From Lachnospiraceae bacterium (GTDB taxonomy: Bacteria; Bacillota; Clostridia; Lachnospirales; Lachnospiraceae): a stretch of DNA of 64,000 nt. Location: contig JAFLTE010000009.1 in assembly GCA_022510565.1 (NCBI GenBank), positions 1-64,000 of the forward strand, in the 5' to 3' direction. Below, piece after piece: positions 45,056 to 54,313 of this stretch. How positions within the stretch are numbered: the first letter of the stretch is position 1; the number at the start of each line of letters is the position of its first letter. A program made the position numbers and the translations under genes. The notes under the pieces were generated by a model. It ran no database searches and was not told the origin of the DNA. It saw only the letters and a program-made list of their open reading frames with translations.

Positions 45056-46126
45056 TCAGCCAATACCTAAAACTTTCTTCAGTGTCGGAAGCATCTCCAT
45101 AAACACATCAATGATGACAGGGTCAAACTGCGTTCCCCGCCCCTCCGACATAATCTGCATAATCCGTTCAATCGGTCTGACGGGCGGTTTATAAACCCGC
45201 TCTTCATACAAAGCATCAAAAACATCCGCTACAGCCATGATTCGCGCCGATAACGGAATATCGTCTCTCGCAAGACCGGTGGGATACCCCGTTCCGTCCC
45301 ACCGCTCATGGTGATACATAGCGATATCTTCCACAATCCGCACGTAGTGCTCGTCCTCTACATCACCGATAATCATCTTGATAATCTTACGGCTGTATGT
45401 AGTATGCATTTTCATGGCATCAAACTCTTCGGGTGTAAGCTTGCCGGGCTTTTGCAAAATGGCATCGGGCACTTTAATCTTACCCACATCATGCAAAGGC
45501 GCCGCCTTACACAAATCCTGTATGTAATCATCCGTAAGTTCCATTGGAAAAAGTCCCCGCGAATGCAGTTCATTAGCGATCAGACGCACGTACATCTGTG
45601 TGTTCTTGACATGTTTGCCGGTACTGCCGTCCCTGCTCTCAATCAGGTTGGCCATACCAACAATGACGGAATCCTGAATGGCGCTGATACGTCTGGCATC
45701 CTCGGTAATCTTCTCCGCCTGCTCTTTTACCATATTTTCCAGATTATGCCTATACCGGTCCAGTTCCATCGTCTTATCAACACGGCTTAACAGAATATCC
45801 GGCACAAACGGCTTGGTGACATAGTCCATCGCACCCATCTGAAAACATTTAATCTCGGTTTCCGCCAAATTGTCCGCCGTCAGGAAAATGACCGGTATCG
45901 ACTTGGTCTCCTCGTTCTGTCGAATACGCTCCAACACCTCGAAGCCGTCCATCTCAGGCATATTGATATCCAACAGGATCAGGTCCGGCAAATGATTCTG
46001 CAAGTATTTTAACGCTGTACTTCCGGAATTGGACGCTGCAATGCGATAATGCGGCGTCAGAATATTCTGTGCCAGTATCAGATTCGTCTTGTCATCGTCC
46101 ACGACCAAAATAGTGTTTTTATCCAT
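45056..46126 (-). CDS. Response regulator with HD-GYP output domain
   Basis: A 356-residue RpfG-like protein. The receiver (1-~120) shows VVDDDKTN, LILLDINMPEMDG with the phospho-acceptor Asp, and VTKPF. The HD-GYP domain (~165-345) shows LHDVGKIKVPDAIL, YHHERWDGTGYPTGL and ADVFDALYEERVYKPP, with the metal ligands intact. Phosphorylation likely controls cyclic-di-GMP breakdown. It is the first gene of a three-gene operon with two hybrid kinases, 36 bases apart from the next. GAGGGATACATGA precedes the ATG. Confidence 0.95.
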   Translation of the reverse strand: MDKNTILVVDDDKTNLILAQNILTPHYRIAASNSGSTALKYLQNHLPDLILLDINMPEMDGFEVLERIRQNEETKSIPVIFLTADNLAETEIKCFQMGAMDYVTKPFVPDILLSRVDKTMELDRYRHNLENMVKEQAEKITEDARRISAIQDSVIVGMANLIESRDGSTGKHVKNTQMYVRLIANELHSRGLFPMELTDDYIQDLCKAAPLHDVGKIKVPDAILQKPGKLTPEEFDAMKMHTTYSRKIIKMIIGDVEDEHYVRIVEDIAMYHHERWDGTGYPTGLARDDIPLSARIMAVADVFDALYEERVYKPPVRPIERIMQIMSEGRGTQFDPVIIDVFMEMLPTLKKVLGIG

Positions 46127-46233
46127 TCATGTATCCCTCGTCAGTAATTCCTCTCTGTTCTAAGCACACATACGCATAAATTATAACACAAAAATGTATA
46201 TTTGTCTTTACATAAATACACATAATTTGACAG

Positions 46234-46263
46234 TTGAAAATGTTACTTTTGGGGATTTATAAT
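46234..46263 (+). promoter_or_regulatory. Putative promoter of the GH31 gene
   Basis: TTGAAA (46234-46239) and a perfect TATAAT (46258-46263) with an 18-base spacer lie upstream of the GH31 gene. The leader then includes a small hairpin CGAG-TTCAC/GTGAA-CTCG with one bulge at 46290-46311, about 35 bases before the ATG, which could be a regulatory stem or a small dispersed palindrome. Confidence 0.55.
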
Positions 46264-46346
46264 ATAAATTAACCTATCGGTCAACTTTACGAGATTCACT
46301 TCGTGAACTCGGTATGTAGATGTGTAGAATAGAAAAGGAGCTTCAT

Positions 46347-48647
46347 ATGTTCGGAAAGTTATCGGATTATTCACAGGACGGGCAGATTGTTACTCTCTGC
46401 TACGAAAAGCAAAGCGTTTATCTTCATGTGCTCACAGATGAAATTATCAACATATTTGTTGCCTATGCCACAAAAGATCATCGCTCTAAGGCAATTGAGG
46501 GCGATAAAGAACAGAAAGTAGCTTTCACGGTGGAAAAAGCAGCTAAATCCTCCACTTTCCATGCGAAACGGACTACTGACGGATGCGAAGTTATGTTAAC
46601 CACATCCGCATTGATTTGCTGTATTTACGATGATTTTAAACTGGACTTCTATGACAGAGACGGCAATCTGCTATGCGCCGATTATCGGGGAAAAAGAATC
46701 CCCCGTTTCACTCTTCAGGAATCCTTCATCGAATTTATCAAGAAGGAAGGCCATGATGTGGACTTAAGCGGCAGCACGGACTATCCCGTTCAATGTGTTA
46801 AGGTCCTTGACAAAGGGGATTGTATCTACGGTTTGGGCGACAAGACCGGTCCTCTTAATAAACGGTCTTACGAGTATGAGAACTGGAACAGTGATATCCC
46901 AGACCCACACGAAGACAGCTTTAAATCCCTCTACAAGAGCATTCCCTTTTTTATTACTCTGAAGGAAAAGGGCGTGTACGGAATTTTCTATGACAACACC
47001 TTCAAAAGTTACTTTAACTTCGGCAAGGAGAACGACGGCTACTACAGCTTTGGCAGCGACAGCGGCAATCTGGACTATTATTTTATCGGCGGAGACTCCA
47101 TGCCAAAAATTGTGGAAAACTATACTTACCTGACCGGCCGCGCACCACTGCCCCAGAAATGGACACTGGGTTACCACCAATCCCGGTGGGGATACGACAG
47201 CGAGGAGACTTTCCGCGATATCGCAGGGCGTCTTCGGGATAACCGCATTCCCTGCGATGCAATACATTTCGACATTGACTATATGGAACAATATAAAGTG
47301 TTCACATGGAACCGGGAGCGTTTTGACAATCCCAAGACATTGATTGCAGATTTCAAAAAGCAGGGAATTAAGACTGTCACTATCGTCGATCCGGGCGTGA
47401 AAGTTGAAAAGGGTTATTCCGTCTACGAAGAAGGACTTGAGAACGATTATTATGCCAAGACTCCCACGGGTGATACATATGTCAACGCGGTATGGCCGGG
47501 CGACGCAGTATATCCCGATTTCGGCTCCCCTGCGGTACGCACATGGTGGGGTAGTCTGTTCAGTTTTTATACAGAACTGGGGGTTGCCGGCATATGGAAC
47601 GACATGAATGAGCCGGCAAGCTTTAACGGCCCGCTTCCTGACGACATTGTTTTTACGGACGAGGACAGATCTTCCACCCATGCCGAAATGCATAACGTCT
47701 ACGGTCATAACATGGCAAAAGCGACATACGAGGGGTGGAAAAATCTGACCGGAAAGCGTCCCTTTGTCATTACCCGCGCATGTTACGGCGGCTCTCAGAA
47801 ATACGCCGTGGCATGGACCGGCGACAACCAGAGTCTCTGGTCTCATCTGCGTATGGCAATTCCGCAGCAGTGTAATCTGGGATTGAGCGGTATGGCGTAT
47901 ATCGGCACGGATATCGGCGGTTTCGGCGCAGATACCACCCCGGAGCTTTTGGCGCGTTGGGTTCAGGTGGGATGCTTCTCCCCTCTTTTCCGCAATCACT
48001 GCGCCAAAGGCAGCATGAATCAAGAGCCGTGGCTCTTCGGTGAAGAGGTACTCTCTATCTACCGCAAGTATGTAAAACTGCGCTACAGCCTGCTGCCTTA
48101 TTTCTACGATTTATGCAGAGTATGCGAGCAGACGGGACTTCCCGTGATAAGACCTTTAGTGCTTCACTATGAAAATGACATCAATGTCAGAAACCTTAAC
48201 GATGAATTTCTGGTAGGAGAGTCCCTGCTTGTAGCCCCGGTAGTGGACCAGGGCGTCACCAAGCGGCTTGTCTACCTTCCGGAAGGCATCTGGTATGATT
48301 ACTGGACGCACGAAAAATACGAAGGCGGACAGTACTATCCTGCGGATGCACCGCTGTCCGTCTGTCCGCTCTATGTAAAAGCGGGCGCCGTCTTACCGAA
48401 AGCGCCCGATCAAATGTATGTAGATGAAATCGTAAATCCTAAGCTTATTCTGGAAGTCTGGCCCGGAATCGGTTCCTATGTGCACTATCGGGATAACGGC
48501 GAGGATTTCGCCTACCGTAACGGTGCATACAATGAGTACTTATTTGAGAATAGAGACGACGGAAACCTCATCATTAAGAAACTACACGAAGGCTATGAGG
48601 ATTATCCCAAGATTACTCTATGCCGCCCCGTCTCCCAAGACATCTAA
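46347..48647 (+). CDS. Glycoside hydrolase family 31 alpha-glucosidase
   Basis: A 766-residue enzyme from the ATG at 46347 (AAAAGGAG six bases upstream). It has an N-terminal beta-sandwich (~1-220) and a (beta/alpha)8 catalytic domain with nucleophile region GIWNDMNEPASF; LGYHQSRWGYDSEE and HFDIDYMEQYKVFTWN are GH31 marks. The beta C-terminal domains contain GESLLVAPVVDQG. No signal peptide, so it likely cleaves alpha-linked glucosides inside the cell. It is monocistronic. Its last 30 bases overlap the convergent HD-GYP gene. Confidence 0.95.
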   Translation: MFGKLSDYSQDGQIVTLCYEKQSVYLHVLTDEIINIFVAYATKDHRSKAIEGDKEQKVAFTVEKAAKSSTFHAKRTTDGCEVMLTTSALICCIYDDFKLDFYDRDGNLLCADYRGKRIPRFTLQESFIEFIKKEGHDVDLSGSTDYPVQCVKVLDKGDCIYGLGDKTGPLNKRSYEYENWNSDIPDPHEDSFKSLYKSIPFFITLKEKGVYGIFYDNTFKSYFNFGKENDGYYSFGSDSGNLDYYFIGGDSMPKIVENYTYLTGRAPLPQKWTLGYHQSRWGYDSEETFRDIAGRLRDNRIPCDAIHFDIDYMEQYKVFTWNRERFDNPKTLIADFKKQGIKTVTIVDPGVKVEKGYSVYEEGLENDYYAKTPTGDTYVNAVWPGDAVYPDFGSPAVRTWWGSLFSFYTELGVAGIWNDMNEPASFNGPLPDDIVFTDEDRSSTHAEMHNVYGHNMAKATYEGWKNLTGKRPFVITRACYGGSQKYAVAWTGDNQSLWSHLRMAIPQQCNLGLSGMAYIGTDIGGFGADTTPELLARWVQVGCFSPLFRNHCAKGSMNQEPWLFGEEVLSIYRKYVKLRYSLLPYFYDLCRVCEQTGLPVIRPLVLHYENDINVRNLNDEFLVGESLLVAPVVDQGVTKRLVYLPEGIWYDYWTHEKYEGGQYYPADAPLSVCPLYVKAGAVLPKAPDQMYVDEIVNPKLILEVWPGIGSYVHYRDNGEDFAYRNGAYNEYLFENRDDGNLIIKKLHEGYEDYPKITLCRPVSQDI

Positions 48648-50639
48648 AAATACCGCCACAAGATGCGGGTCGAACTGCGTGCCCGAACATCTCATAAGTT
48701 CTTTTACCGCATCTTCGTGGCTCATCGCCTTATGATACGGTCTGTCATGCACCATGACATCATGGGAATCCACCACCGTGATGATACGGGACAAAAGCGG
48801 AATTTCCTCTGCTTTAAGTCCGCTCGGATAACCGTTGCCGTCCCATCTCTCGTGATGGTGCAAAATATACTCCGCAATGGATTGCAGCTCCTTGGAGGCG
48901 CTGGCAATTCGATAGCCTTTCTCGGTGTGACTCTTCATGATCTCCCACTCCTCATCAGTCAGCTTACCCGGTTTCAGTAGTATAGCGTGCGGGATGGCAA
49001 TCTTGCCAATATCATGCAGCACCGCCAAAAGAGCCAGCTTCCCAAGTTCTCCGTCAGACAGATTAAGTGCTCTGCCGAATCTAACCGCCATCTCCTTGGT
49101 ACGTTCCACGTGTTCTTCCGTCTCATAATCGCTCTCCGTGAGCGTCTGCGTCAAGGAATCCAGAAGCGAACTCTTCTGCGATGTCTCATTCATCATCTTC
49201 TTCATACGCATACTGTTCATCGCTTCTTTCACTGCATCATCAACAGATTTACTGTCATCCCTGATGACCGCGATACCGTATTCAATATCTGTATTGATAC
49301 CCGTATCATTGCTTGTACGATATTGTTCTCTGATATTTTCAAAAAGGCGTATCGCATACTCCTGCTCGACCTCCATGAGTCCCGCCGCCATATCTCCTCC
49401 GTCAAATCTGGCAAGGACAGCCGTCTTCGGAAGATTTTCCCGCATAAGATCGGCCGCCAGTCGAAGCATCTCATTACCTTTGCTCCATCCGAACACATCA
49501 TTCACCAGACCGATACCGTTCGTATTACATACCACGATTGTGACCGGATAAAGTTTCTGACCGACGAAATTATTCATTCTCGTGTAGAAATTCCGCTTGG
49601 AATCCAGTCTTGTCAGAAGATCCCTCTCTATCTCCATGCTCTTCATAATCAGAAGATGTCCGATATCCCGGCCTTTCTCATCCTTCAGATAGTTAAAAAA
49701 ACACTGGTACACTTTCGCACCGCTCTCATTAGGATTCTGCCATTCAAACACCTGATCCGTCACCGTATCCTGCAAATCCTTAAATGCCGCAATCTGCATA
49801 AAATCCACCATGCTGATTCTGCGCTCTTCGTTATTGAGCTCCGGAAAGAGATTGCGCATGTCCTGATTCGTATCCGCCACATATCCCTCGTAGTCAAACA
49901 GCACCATGGGAGTACCCATATATTCCAAAATCATCTTTCGCGTGGAATTGAGCATTCCCTTAGACGCATAATCAAATGTATTCCAATAGACGAGCGGGCA
50001 GGCAAAACCGTACACCAGAACAGAAATATCTGCGCTAAACTTCACGATACCCGATATATAACCGTAAGTAAACAGCATCAGAACCAGCAGCACAACCAAA
50101 CTGTTAGCGTATCTTCCCCGATAAACCACAGGCACACTCATCGACTTGATCAATAAAATATATGCCGCAATACACACAAGCAAATACACAAAGCCCATAT
50201 GAATATAAAAGGGTGCCATCGGTACATACATAAATTTAATTGCATAGATGTTATAGAGATTGTATTGATATCGCAGTGAAAACTCAGCGAAAACATTTGC
50301 AAACAGGAAAAGACAGTCCACGAATATCAAAATGCTTGTTGCAACATACACATGTTTCTTATATTTAGAGGACACCAACTTAGATTCCGTAAATTCTATG
50401 ACATACTGAAAAAGAGCAAGAATGATTAAATCCATGCATATGAAATAAATGCTGGTCCACAACGACGCAGCAAAATATGTATTTACACCGATTCTCACCA
50501 GATATGCTATATTCACCGCCGCTGCCGACAAAAACATATTGCCCGTAAAGATGCCCAGTCTGTTCTTCCGACGGTATGCCCTAACGGCAAATAAAAGTGC
50601 ACACAATGCAGAAAGCCCATAAAACACGAAATACCACAT
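48618..50639 (-). CDS. 7TM sensor with degenerate GGDEF and HD-GYP domains
   Basis: A 673-residue protein. About seven N-terminal helices (~1-215) resemble the histidine-kinase-type 7TM sensor; a PAS-like part (~235-330) follows. A GGDEF-fold domain (~340-480) starts DLLTRLDSKRNFYTRMN, but its active motif reads FDGGDMAA rather than GG[D/E]EF, so it is probably not a cyclase. The HD-GYP domain (~490-665) has LHDIGKIAIPHAILLKPGKL and HHERWDGNGYPSGL intact. It is likely a membrane-controlled cyclic-di-GMP phosphodiesterase. GAGGGGGAG precedes the ATG. Its end overlaps GH31 by 30 bases. Confidence 0.92.
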   Translation of the reverse strand: MWYFVFYGLSALCALLFAVRAYRRKNRLGIFTGNMFLSAAAVNIAYLVRIGVNTYFAASLWTSIYFICMDLIILALFQYVIEFTESKLVSSKYKKHVYVATSILIFVDCLFLFANVFAEFSLRYQYNLYNIYAIKFMYVPMAPFYIHMGFVYLLVCIAAYILLIKSMSVPVVYRGRYANSLVVLLVLMLFTYGYISGIVKFSADISVLVYGFACPLVYWNTFDYASKGMLNSTRKMILEYMGTPMVLFDYEGYVADTNQDMRNLFPELNNEERRISMVDFMQIAAFKDLQDTVTDQVFEWQNPNESGAKVYQCFFNYLKDEKGRDIGHLLIMKSMEIERDLLTRLDSKRNFYTRMNNFVGQKLYPVTIVVCNTNGIGLVNDVFGWSKGNEMLRLAADLMRENLPKTAVLARFDGGDMAAGLMEVEQEYAIRLFENIREQYRTSNDTGINTDIEYGIAVIRDDSKSVDDAVKEAMNSMRMKKMMNETSQKSSLLDSLTQTLTESDYETEEHVERTKEMAVRFGRALNLSDGELGKLALLAVLHDIGKIAIPHAILLKPGKLTDEEWEIMKSHTEKGYRIASASKELQSIAEYILHHHERWDGNGYPSGLKAEEIPLLSRIITVVDSHDVMVHDRPYHKAMSHEDAVKELMRCSGTQFDPHLVAVFLDVLGDGAA

Positions 50640-50707
50640 CTACGCTCCCCCTCGCAAACCCCCAGTACACACAATACAAGTGTACCACATTTTGCTACCC
50701 AAAGCAA

Positions 50708-51316
50708 TCAGTGATATGTTATACCTTTGCCTGCATTCGGAATGATGGCGCTGTACGCGGCATCTGCCGCAAAAGCAATGATAACAAGAAGTCCGATTGA
50801 CGTTCTTATCCGTATAGGCACTTTTCTGTACAATAAATTGAATAACGGTGCAATCACCCACACCAGAAGCATACCTGCCAAACCAAACAGCAGACTGCTG
50901 AGGAGACAGATTCTGCCTTGCAGATTAAGCGGCATCTCACTGTAGTCCCACCATTTGACTCCCCAAGTCAATTCTAGGTACCACCCTGTCAAATACTCCA
51001 ACACTGTGCACAACACCATGGATGACACAAATGTCAATACTGGTTTGTCTCTCCACCTATGAAACAGAATTTCCAGCATTACACCTCCTATTCCATACAC
51101 AGGCAGCCACGGCCCTGTAAGAAATCCTCGGTTGACGTATGTGTCATTTTGAAACATGGAAAGGAAACCTTCCCATACCCACCCGAAAACCGACAGCAGA
51201 AAAAACAGCCAGACAAAATAGAAAAAATCCGCCCTATATTGACTGATATTGTTTCTAATCATTTGTCTGAAATTAGTGTTGACTGAATTGGTTCTCATAT
51301 TCTTAGTGTGTACCAT
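50708..51316 (-). CDS. CmpB-type putative ABC permease membrane protein
   Basis: A 202-residue polytopic membrane protein of the PF06541 (ABC_trans_CmpB) type, common in Firmicutes: FLLSVFGWVWEGFLSMF, FLTGPWLPVYGIGGVMLE and EYLTGWYLELTWGVKWWDYS are family text. Five to six helices. Its exact role is unknown and no ATPase gene adjoins it. The start is uncertain: ATGs at 51316 and 51298 both lack a clear ribosome site. The gene is divergent from the ECF transporter gene at 51510. Confidence 0.8.
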   Translation of the reverse strand: MVHTKNMRTNSVNTNFRQMIRNNISQYRADFFYFVWLFFLLSVFGWVWEGFLSMFQNDTYVNRGFLTGPWLPVYGIGGVMLEILFHRWRDKPVLTFVSSMVLCTVLEYLTGWYLELTWGVKWWDYSEMPLNLQGRICLLSSLLFGLAGMLLVWVIAPLFNLLYRKVPIRIRTSIGLLVIIAFAADAAYSAIIPNAGKGITYH

Positions 51317-51509
51317 AGTGTTAGTATGAGTTTATTTTCAATTTCTATACAATAATATCTATGCAGTCCTGCCTATAGTTTATATGGCAGCACGTTCTTC
51401 TGGTATGGTTAAAAATTCTTAATTTGGCACTTTGAAACATACCATTTTGATGTATATTTGTTATTATAACCGTTATCCGGGAAACCAACTGATTGAGGAG
51501 AAACAAATT

Positions 51510-52106
51510 ATGAAAAATGAGAAATTACTGAAAGTAGTGTTTACCGGCTTGTTTGCCGCTCTGTCCTATGTAGTATTTACTTTTTTACAGATTAAAATTA
51601 CTCTGCCGGGCGGAGGTGCCACATCCATTCATCTGGGCAATGCAGTCTGTGTGCTGGGTGCTCTGCTTCTGGGCGGGCTGTACGGCGGATTAGGCGGCGC
51701 CATCGGCATGACTATCGGCGACCTTTTTGACCCCGTTTACATCTTATCCGCACCCAAGACTTTTCTCATGAAATTATGTATCGGACTGGTTACCGGATTA
51801 ATTGCCCACAAGCTCGGACATATCTCTACCGAGACAGACAGAGGAAAAGTTGCAAAATGGACCATTCTTGCGGCTGTCGGCGGATTACTGTTTAATGTGA
51901 TTTTCGATCCGCTTGTCGGTTACTATTATAAAATTTTGATTTTGGGCAAACCTGCCGCAGAACTTACGCTGGCATGGAATGTAGCCTCTACCTCCATCAA
52001 TTCGGTAACATCCACAATTGTTTCTGTTGCCGTATACATGGCACTCAGACCTGCCCTGAAGAAATCCGGATTATTCTTTACGGTAGGAAAAAAAGAGTTG
52101 GCATAA
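51510..52106 (+). CDS. ECF transporter substrate-binding (S) component
   Basis: A 198-residue membrane protein of the ECF S-component type (ECF-ribofla_trS/PF07155-like): MKNEKLLKVVFTGLFAALSY, ATSIHLGNAVCVLGALLLGG, GGAIGMTIGDLFDP and APKTFLMKLCIG. Six helices. It captures a vitamin or similar compound and works with a shared EcfT/EcfA module encoded elsewhere. The ligand cannot be read from sequence, and I see no riboswitch in the 190-base leader. GAGGAG precedes the ATG at 51510. The stop lies inside a terminator stem. Confidence 0.85.
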   Translation: MKNEKLLKVVFTGLFAALSYVVFTFLQIKITLPGGGATSIHLGNAVCVLGALLLGGLYGGLGGAIGMTIGDLFDPVYILSAPKTFLMKLCIGLVTGLIAHKLGHISTETDRGKVAKWTILAAVGGLLFNVIFDPLVGYYYKILILGKPAAELTLAWNVASTSINSVTSTIVSVAVYMALRPALKKSGLFFTVGKKELA

Positions 52107-52119
52107 CGCCAACTCTTTT
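52091..52119. terminator. Bidirectional terminator between ECF-S and PspC genes
   Basis: A perfect 12-base-pair stem AAAAGAGTTGGC/GCCAACTCTTTT with a five-base loop. It has A on one side and T on the other, so it works for both converging transcripts. It contains the stop codon of the ECF-S gene and touches the PspC stop. Confidence 0.88.
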
Positions 52120-52327
52120 AACCTACTATATTGTCATCTTCCGGTATAATCAACGCCGCAGCGATGTAGACGATCAGTCCCGTCCCACAGCTTACAAGAG
52201 AACATAACAGCCACACAAGACGTATTAGCGTCGGGTCCACATTAAGATATTCTCCGATTCCTCCGCACACACCGCAAAATGTTCTGTTTGTGCGAGAACG
52301 CACTAATTTCCTATAATCATTACCCAT
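52118..52327 (-). CDS. PspC domain protein
   Basis: A 69-residue protein with one PspC domain: KLVRSRTNRTFCGVCGGIGE and YLNVDPTLIRLVWLLCSLV, then a hydrophobic hairpin ending LIVYIAAALIIP. PspC proteins sit in the membrane and take part in envelope stress responses. The ATG at 52327 has GGAG eight bases upstream. It is the last gene of a PadR-DUF1700-DUF4097-PspC group, a combination often seen in Firmicutes. Confidence 0.93.
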   Translation of the reverse strand: MGNDYRKLVRSRTNRTFCGVCGGIGEYLNVDPTLIRLVWLLCSLVSCGTGLIVYIAAALIIPEDDNIVG

Positions 52328-52394
52328 ACTCAATTCTCCTTATCTTTATTTTCTCTTTTTACCATATTTGACAGAGTTCTGTTTCTAAATCTGT

Positions 52395-53438
52395 CTAATC
52401 GGCGAATTTAACCGTTACCGTACCCATGGAGCAGTCAATGACAAAATCACTGTTGCTGCCGTTATTGACTGTCCGTTCGCTGCCCATACCCGAATAGCTG
52501 TTTCTTCCGACTTTAACCGTTCCCATGGAGCAGTCAATCTCATAATTATGATTCTGTTCAGCGTCATCCATATCGAGGGTCACCTCACCCATACTGCAGT
52601 CCACATTTAAATCGCCTGTAATGATACCGCCGATATTAGCACTTCCCATGCCTAAGTCAATGTTCGCTTCCTTCGCAACTGCTGCATCATTAACATCCAG
52701 TTCTCCTGCGCCGATATCCATGTCAACTACATCACAGACCAAATTCTTGATTCGTATTTTACCTGCACCGACCGTCAGTACTGCCTCATTGTCCACTGTC
52801 AGTCCATCAATATCCAGTTCTCCTGCGCCGACCTCGATATTGGCATCATGCGCCGTCAACTCTATAGAATCCATCTTTCCCGCACCGAATTCAATGTCCA
52901 TGTAATCCAGTGAGGTTCCTTTGGGCAGGTAGAGATACACTTCGTCTGTCGTATCAATTATATTGATGCCAACCCAGTGCATTGTCCAGTTTGATTTCCG
53001 TACAATCCGCAAGTCGCCGTCCTCTATATGATAACGAAGCGTATTCGCATCATCACCCACAGCAAGCCATACATATTCGTCCTCGGATTCTTCTATGTGC
53101 AGTTCACACGCACCGGCCTCTATATACAGATTGCGGAGTGTGTCTGCCGTAAGATTCAACGCTCTTGTACCTTCGTTATCGTTGACACGCTGCCAGCTTT
53201 CATATTTACCCCAATCGATATCATTACTGTCCCAAAACCTGAAGCCGTACTCAAAGTGACCGTTCGGACCGATTCTGTATATGAGCGGTATACCGGTAAT
53301 CTTTCCGATATCCATATTGTCAAGCTGTCTGAAACCGCCCAGCAAACCACCCACACTGCACAAGACAGCTCCTATGATAAATATGACAAGCGCCGTATAC
53401 AGGCAGCCTTTCGTAAATTTCTTCATTCCCGTCGTCAT
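52395..53438 (-). CDS. DUF4097 beta-strand repeat protein, membrane-anchored
   Basis: A 347-residue protein. One membrane helix near residues 10-30 (CLYTALVIFIIGAVLCSVGG) is followed by an outside part made of many short repeated strands of the DUF4097 type: IEFGAGKMDSIELTAHDANI, VGAGELDIDGL, IGAGELDVNDA, DLGMGSANIGG, DCSMGEVTLDMDD. A beta-helix-like fold is expected. It overlaps the DUF1700 stop by four bases (ATGA). The role is unknown, but this pair is regularly under PadR-like control. Confidence 0.9.
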   Translation of the reverse strand: MTTGMKKFTKGCLYTALVIFIIGAVLCSVGGLLGGFRQLDNMDIGKITGIPLIYRIGPNGHFEYGFRFWDSNDIDWGKYESWQRVNDNEGTRALNLTADTLRNLYIEAGACELHIEESEDEYVWLAVGDDANTLRYHIEDGDLRIVRKSNWTMHWVGINIIDTTDEVYLYLPKGTSLDYMDIEFGAGKMDSIELTAHDANIEVGAGELDIDGLTVDNEAVLTVGAGKIRIKNLVCDVVDMDIGAGELDVNDAAVAKEANIDLGMGSANIGGIITGDLNVDCSMGEVTLDMDDAEQNHNYEIDCSMGTVKVGRNSYSGMGSERTVNNGSNSDFVIDCSMGTVTVKFAD

Positions 53439-54313
53439 GCTCGTGCACCTCCTCTATGAAAAAGTCTTCGTCCCAGCACCGAAATACCTTTGACAAATGC
53501 AGGGATTGCGATCGATACTATGAAAAACATCAGCCAGATAAACACCAACCCGACAGCAAAAAGGATGAGCGACGTTCCTATGACACAAAGTCCCCCGAGC
53601 GGAGCCGTGAACAACAGCGCAATTCCCGTCACCAGAAGAGCTATGGAAACTACTACAAGCACAACACCTATTGCCAAAAATCCTATAAATATGCCGAATA
53701 ACGCTGCAAAAATTCCTACCACCAGTCCAAACAGTCCGCCTAACAGTCCGATCCAGACCGGTGATGTGAGCACTGCCAGAATCACAATCAACACAATCAT
53801 GCCGCCCGACATCCCCGGTTTCGGCGGCGCTTGCTGTCCACTCGATGTCTGATTGTTACCGGAAGTCGTCTGCTCATACGGATTACTCTGTTTTCTGGTG
53901 TCTTCCCTCCCGCCGTAAATTCCTTTTCCGCCGGTTCTTTCATAGTAAGCATTCTCGTAGTAAGCGTTACCCGACTGCGGACCGCCGTTGCCGTTGGCCC
54001 CTGTATAATTGTTGGTGCCGCTTGCTCCTCCTGCGTTCTCGTCGGTGCGCATCACCTCGTCCTTATGAACTTGGGCATATCCACTGAAACCGGACTCCGT
54101 GAACTCTCCACCGTTACCGCTGTCATTTAATCCTGCCTTAATGGAGCGCGCCAGTTCCTCCGGCGTACCGAGCGATGCAATGACACCACTCTCGTTCTCC
54201 ACTCCCGCATCATCGAAATAATCGTTATAATATTGGATGGCTTCCTCCCGCTCCATCGGCGGTACATCGCTCAGAAGCTCGGCAAGCCGTCTCATAAATT
54301 CCGCTCTATTCAT
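53435..54313 (-). CDS. DUF1700 family membrane protein
   Basis: A 292-residue protein. The N-terminal cytoplasmic ~60 residues form the DUF1700 helical domain (MNRAEFMRRLAELLSDVPPM, YYNDYFDDAGVENE, LGTPEELARSIKAG). A long Gly/Asn/Thr/Tyr-rich low-complexity linker (~75-165) follows, then at least three membrane helices. DUF1700 proteins act with DUF4097 partners. GGAGGATTAAAGC precedes the ATG, and it overlaps the PadR stop by eight bases. Confidence 0.9.
   Translation of the reverse strand: MNRAEFMRRLAELLSDVPPMEREEAIQYYNDYFDDAGVENESGVIASLGTPEELARSIKAGLNDSGNGGEFTESGFSGYAQVHKDEVMRTDENAGGASGTNNYTGANGNGGPQSGNAYYENAYYERTGGKGIYGGREDTRKQSNPYEQTTSGNNQTSSGQQAPPKPGMSGGMIVLIVILAVLTSPVWIGLLGGLFGLVVGIFAALFGIFIGFLAIGVVLVVVSIALLVTGIALLFTAPLGGLCVIGTSLILFAVGLVFIWLMFFIVSIAIPAFVKGISVLGRRLFHRGGARA

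Noticed and set aside
46764..48023. A 419-codon open frame on the minus strand opposite the GH31 gene
   Set aside because: It lies wholly within the GH31 coding region, which has full family motifs. It has no ribosome site, and its sequence shows no known domain. It is a shadow of the real gene.
48987..50156. A 389-codon open frame on the + strand opposite the HD-GYP gene
   Set aside because: It is antisense to a gene with clear domains, rich in His, Arg and Ile as expected for a shadow frame, and lacks a ribosome site.
51317..51509. Possible riboswitch before the ECF-S gene
   Set aside because: Apart from a small CTGCC/GGCAG hairpin at about 51368-51389, I find no conserved core of TPP, FMN, THF, preQ1 or cobalamin riboswitches.
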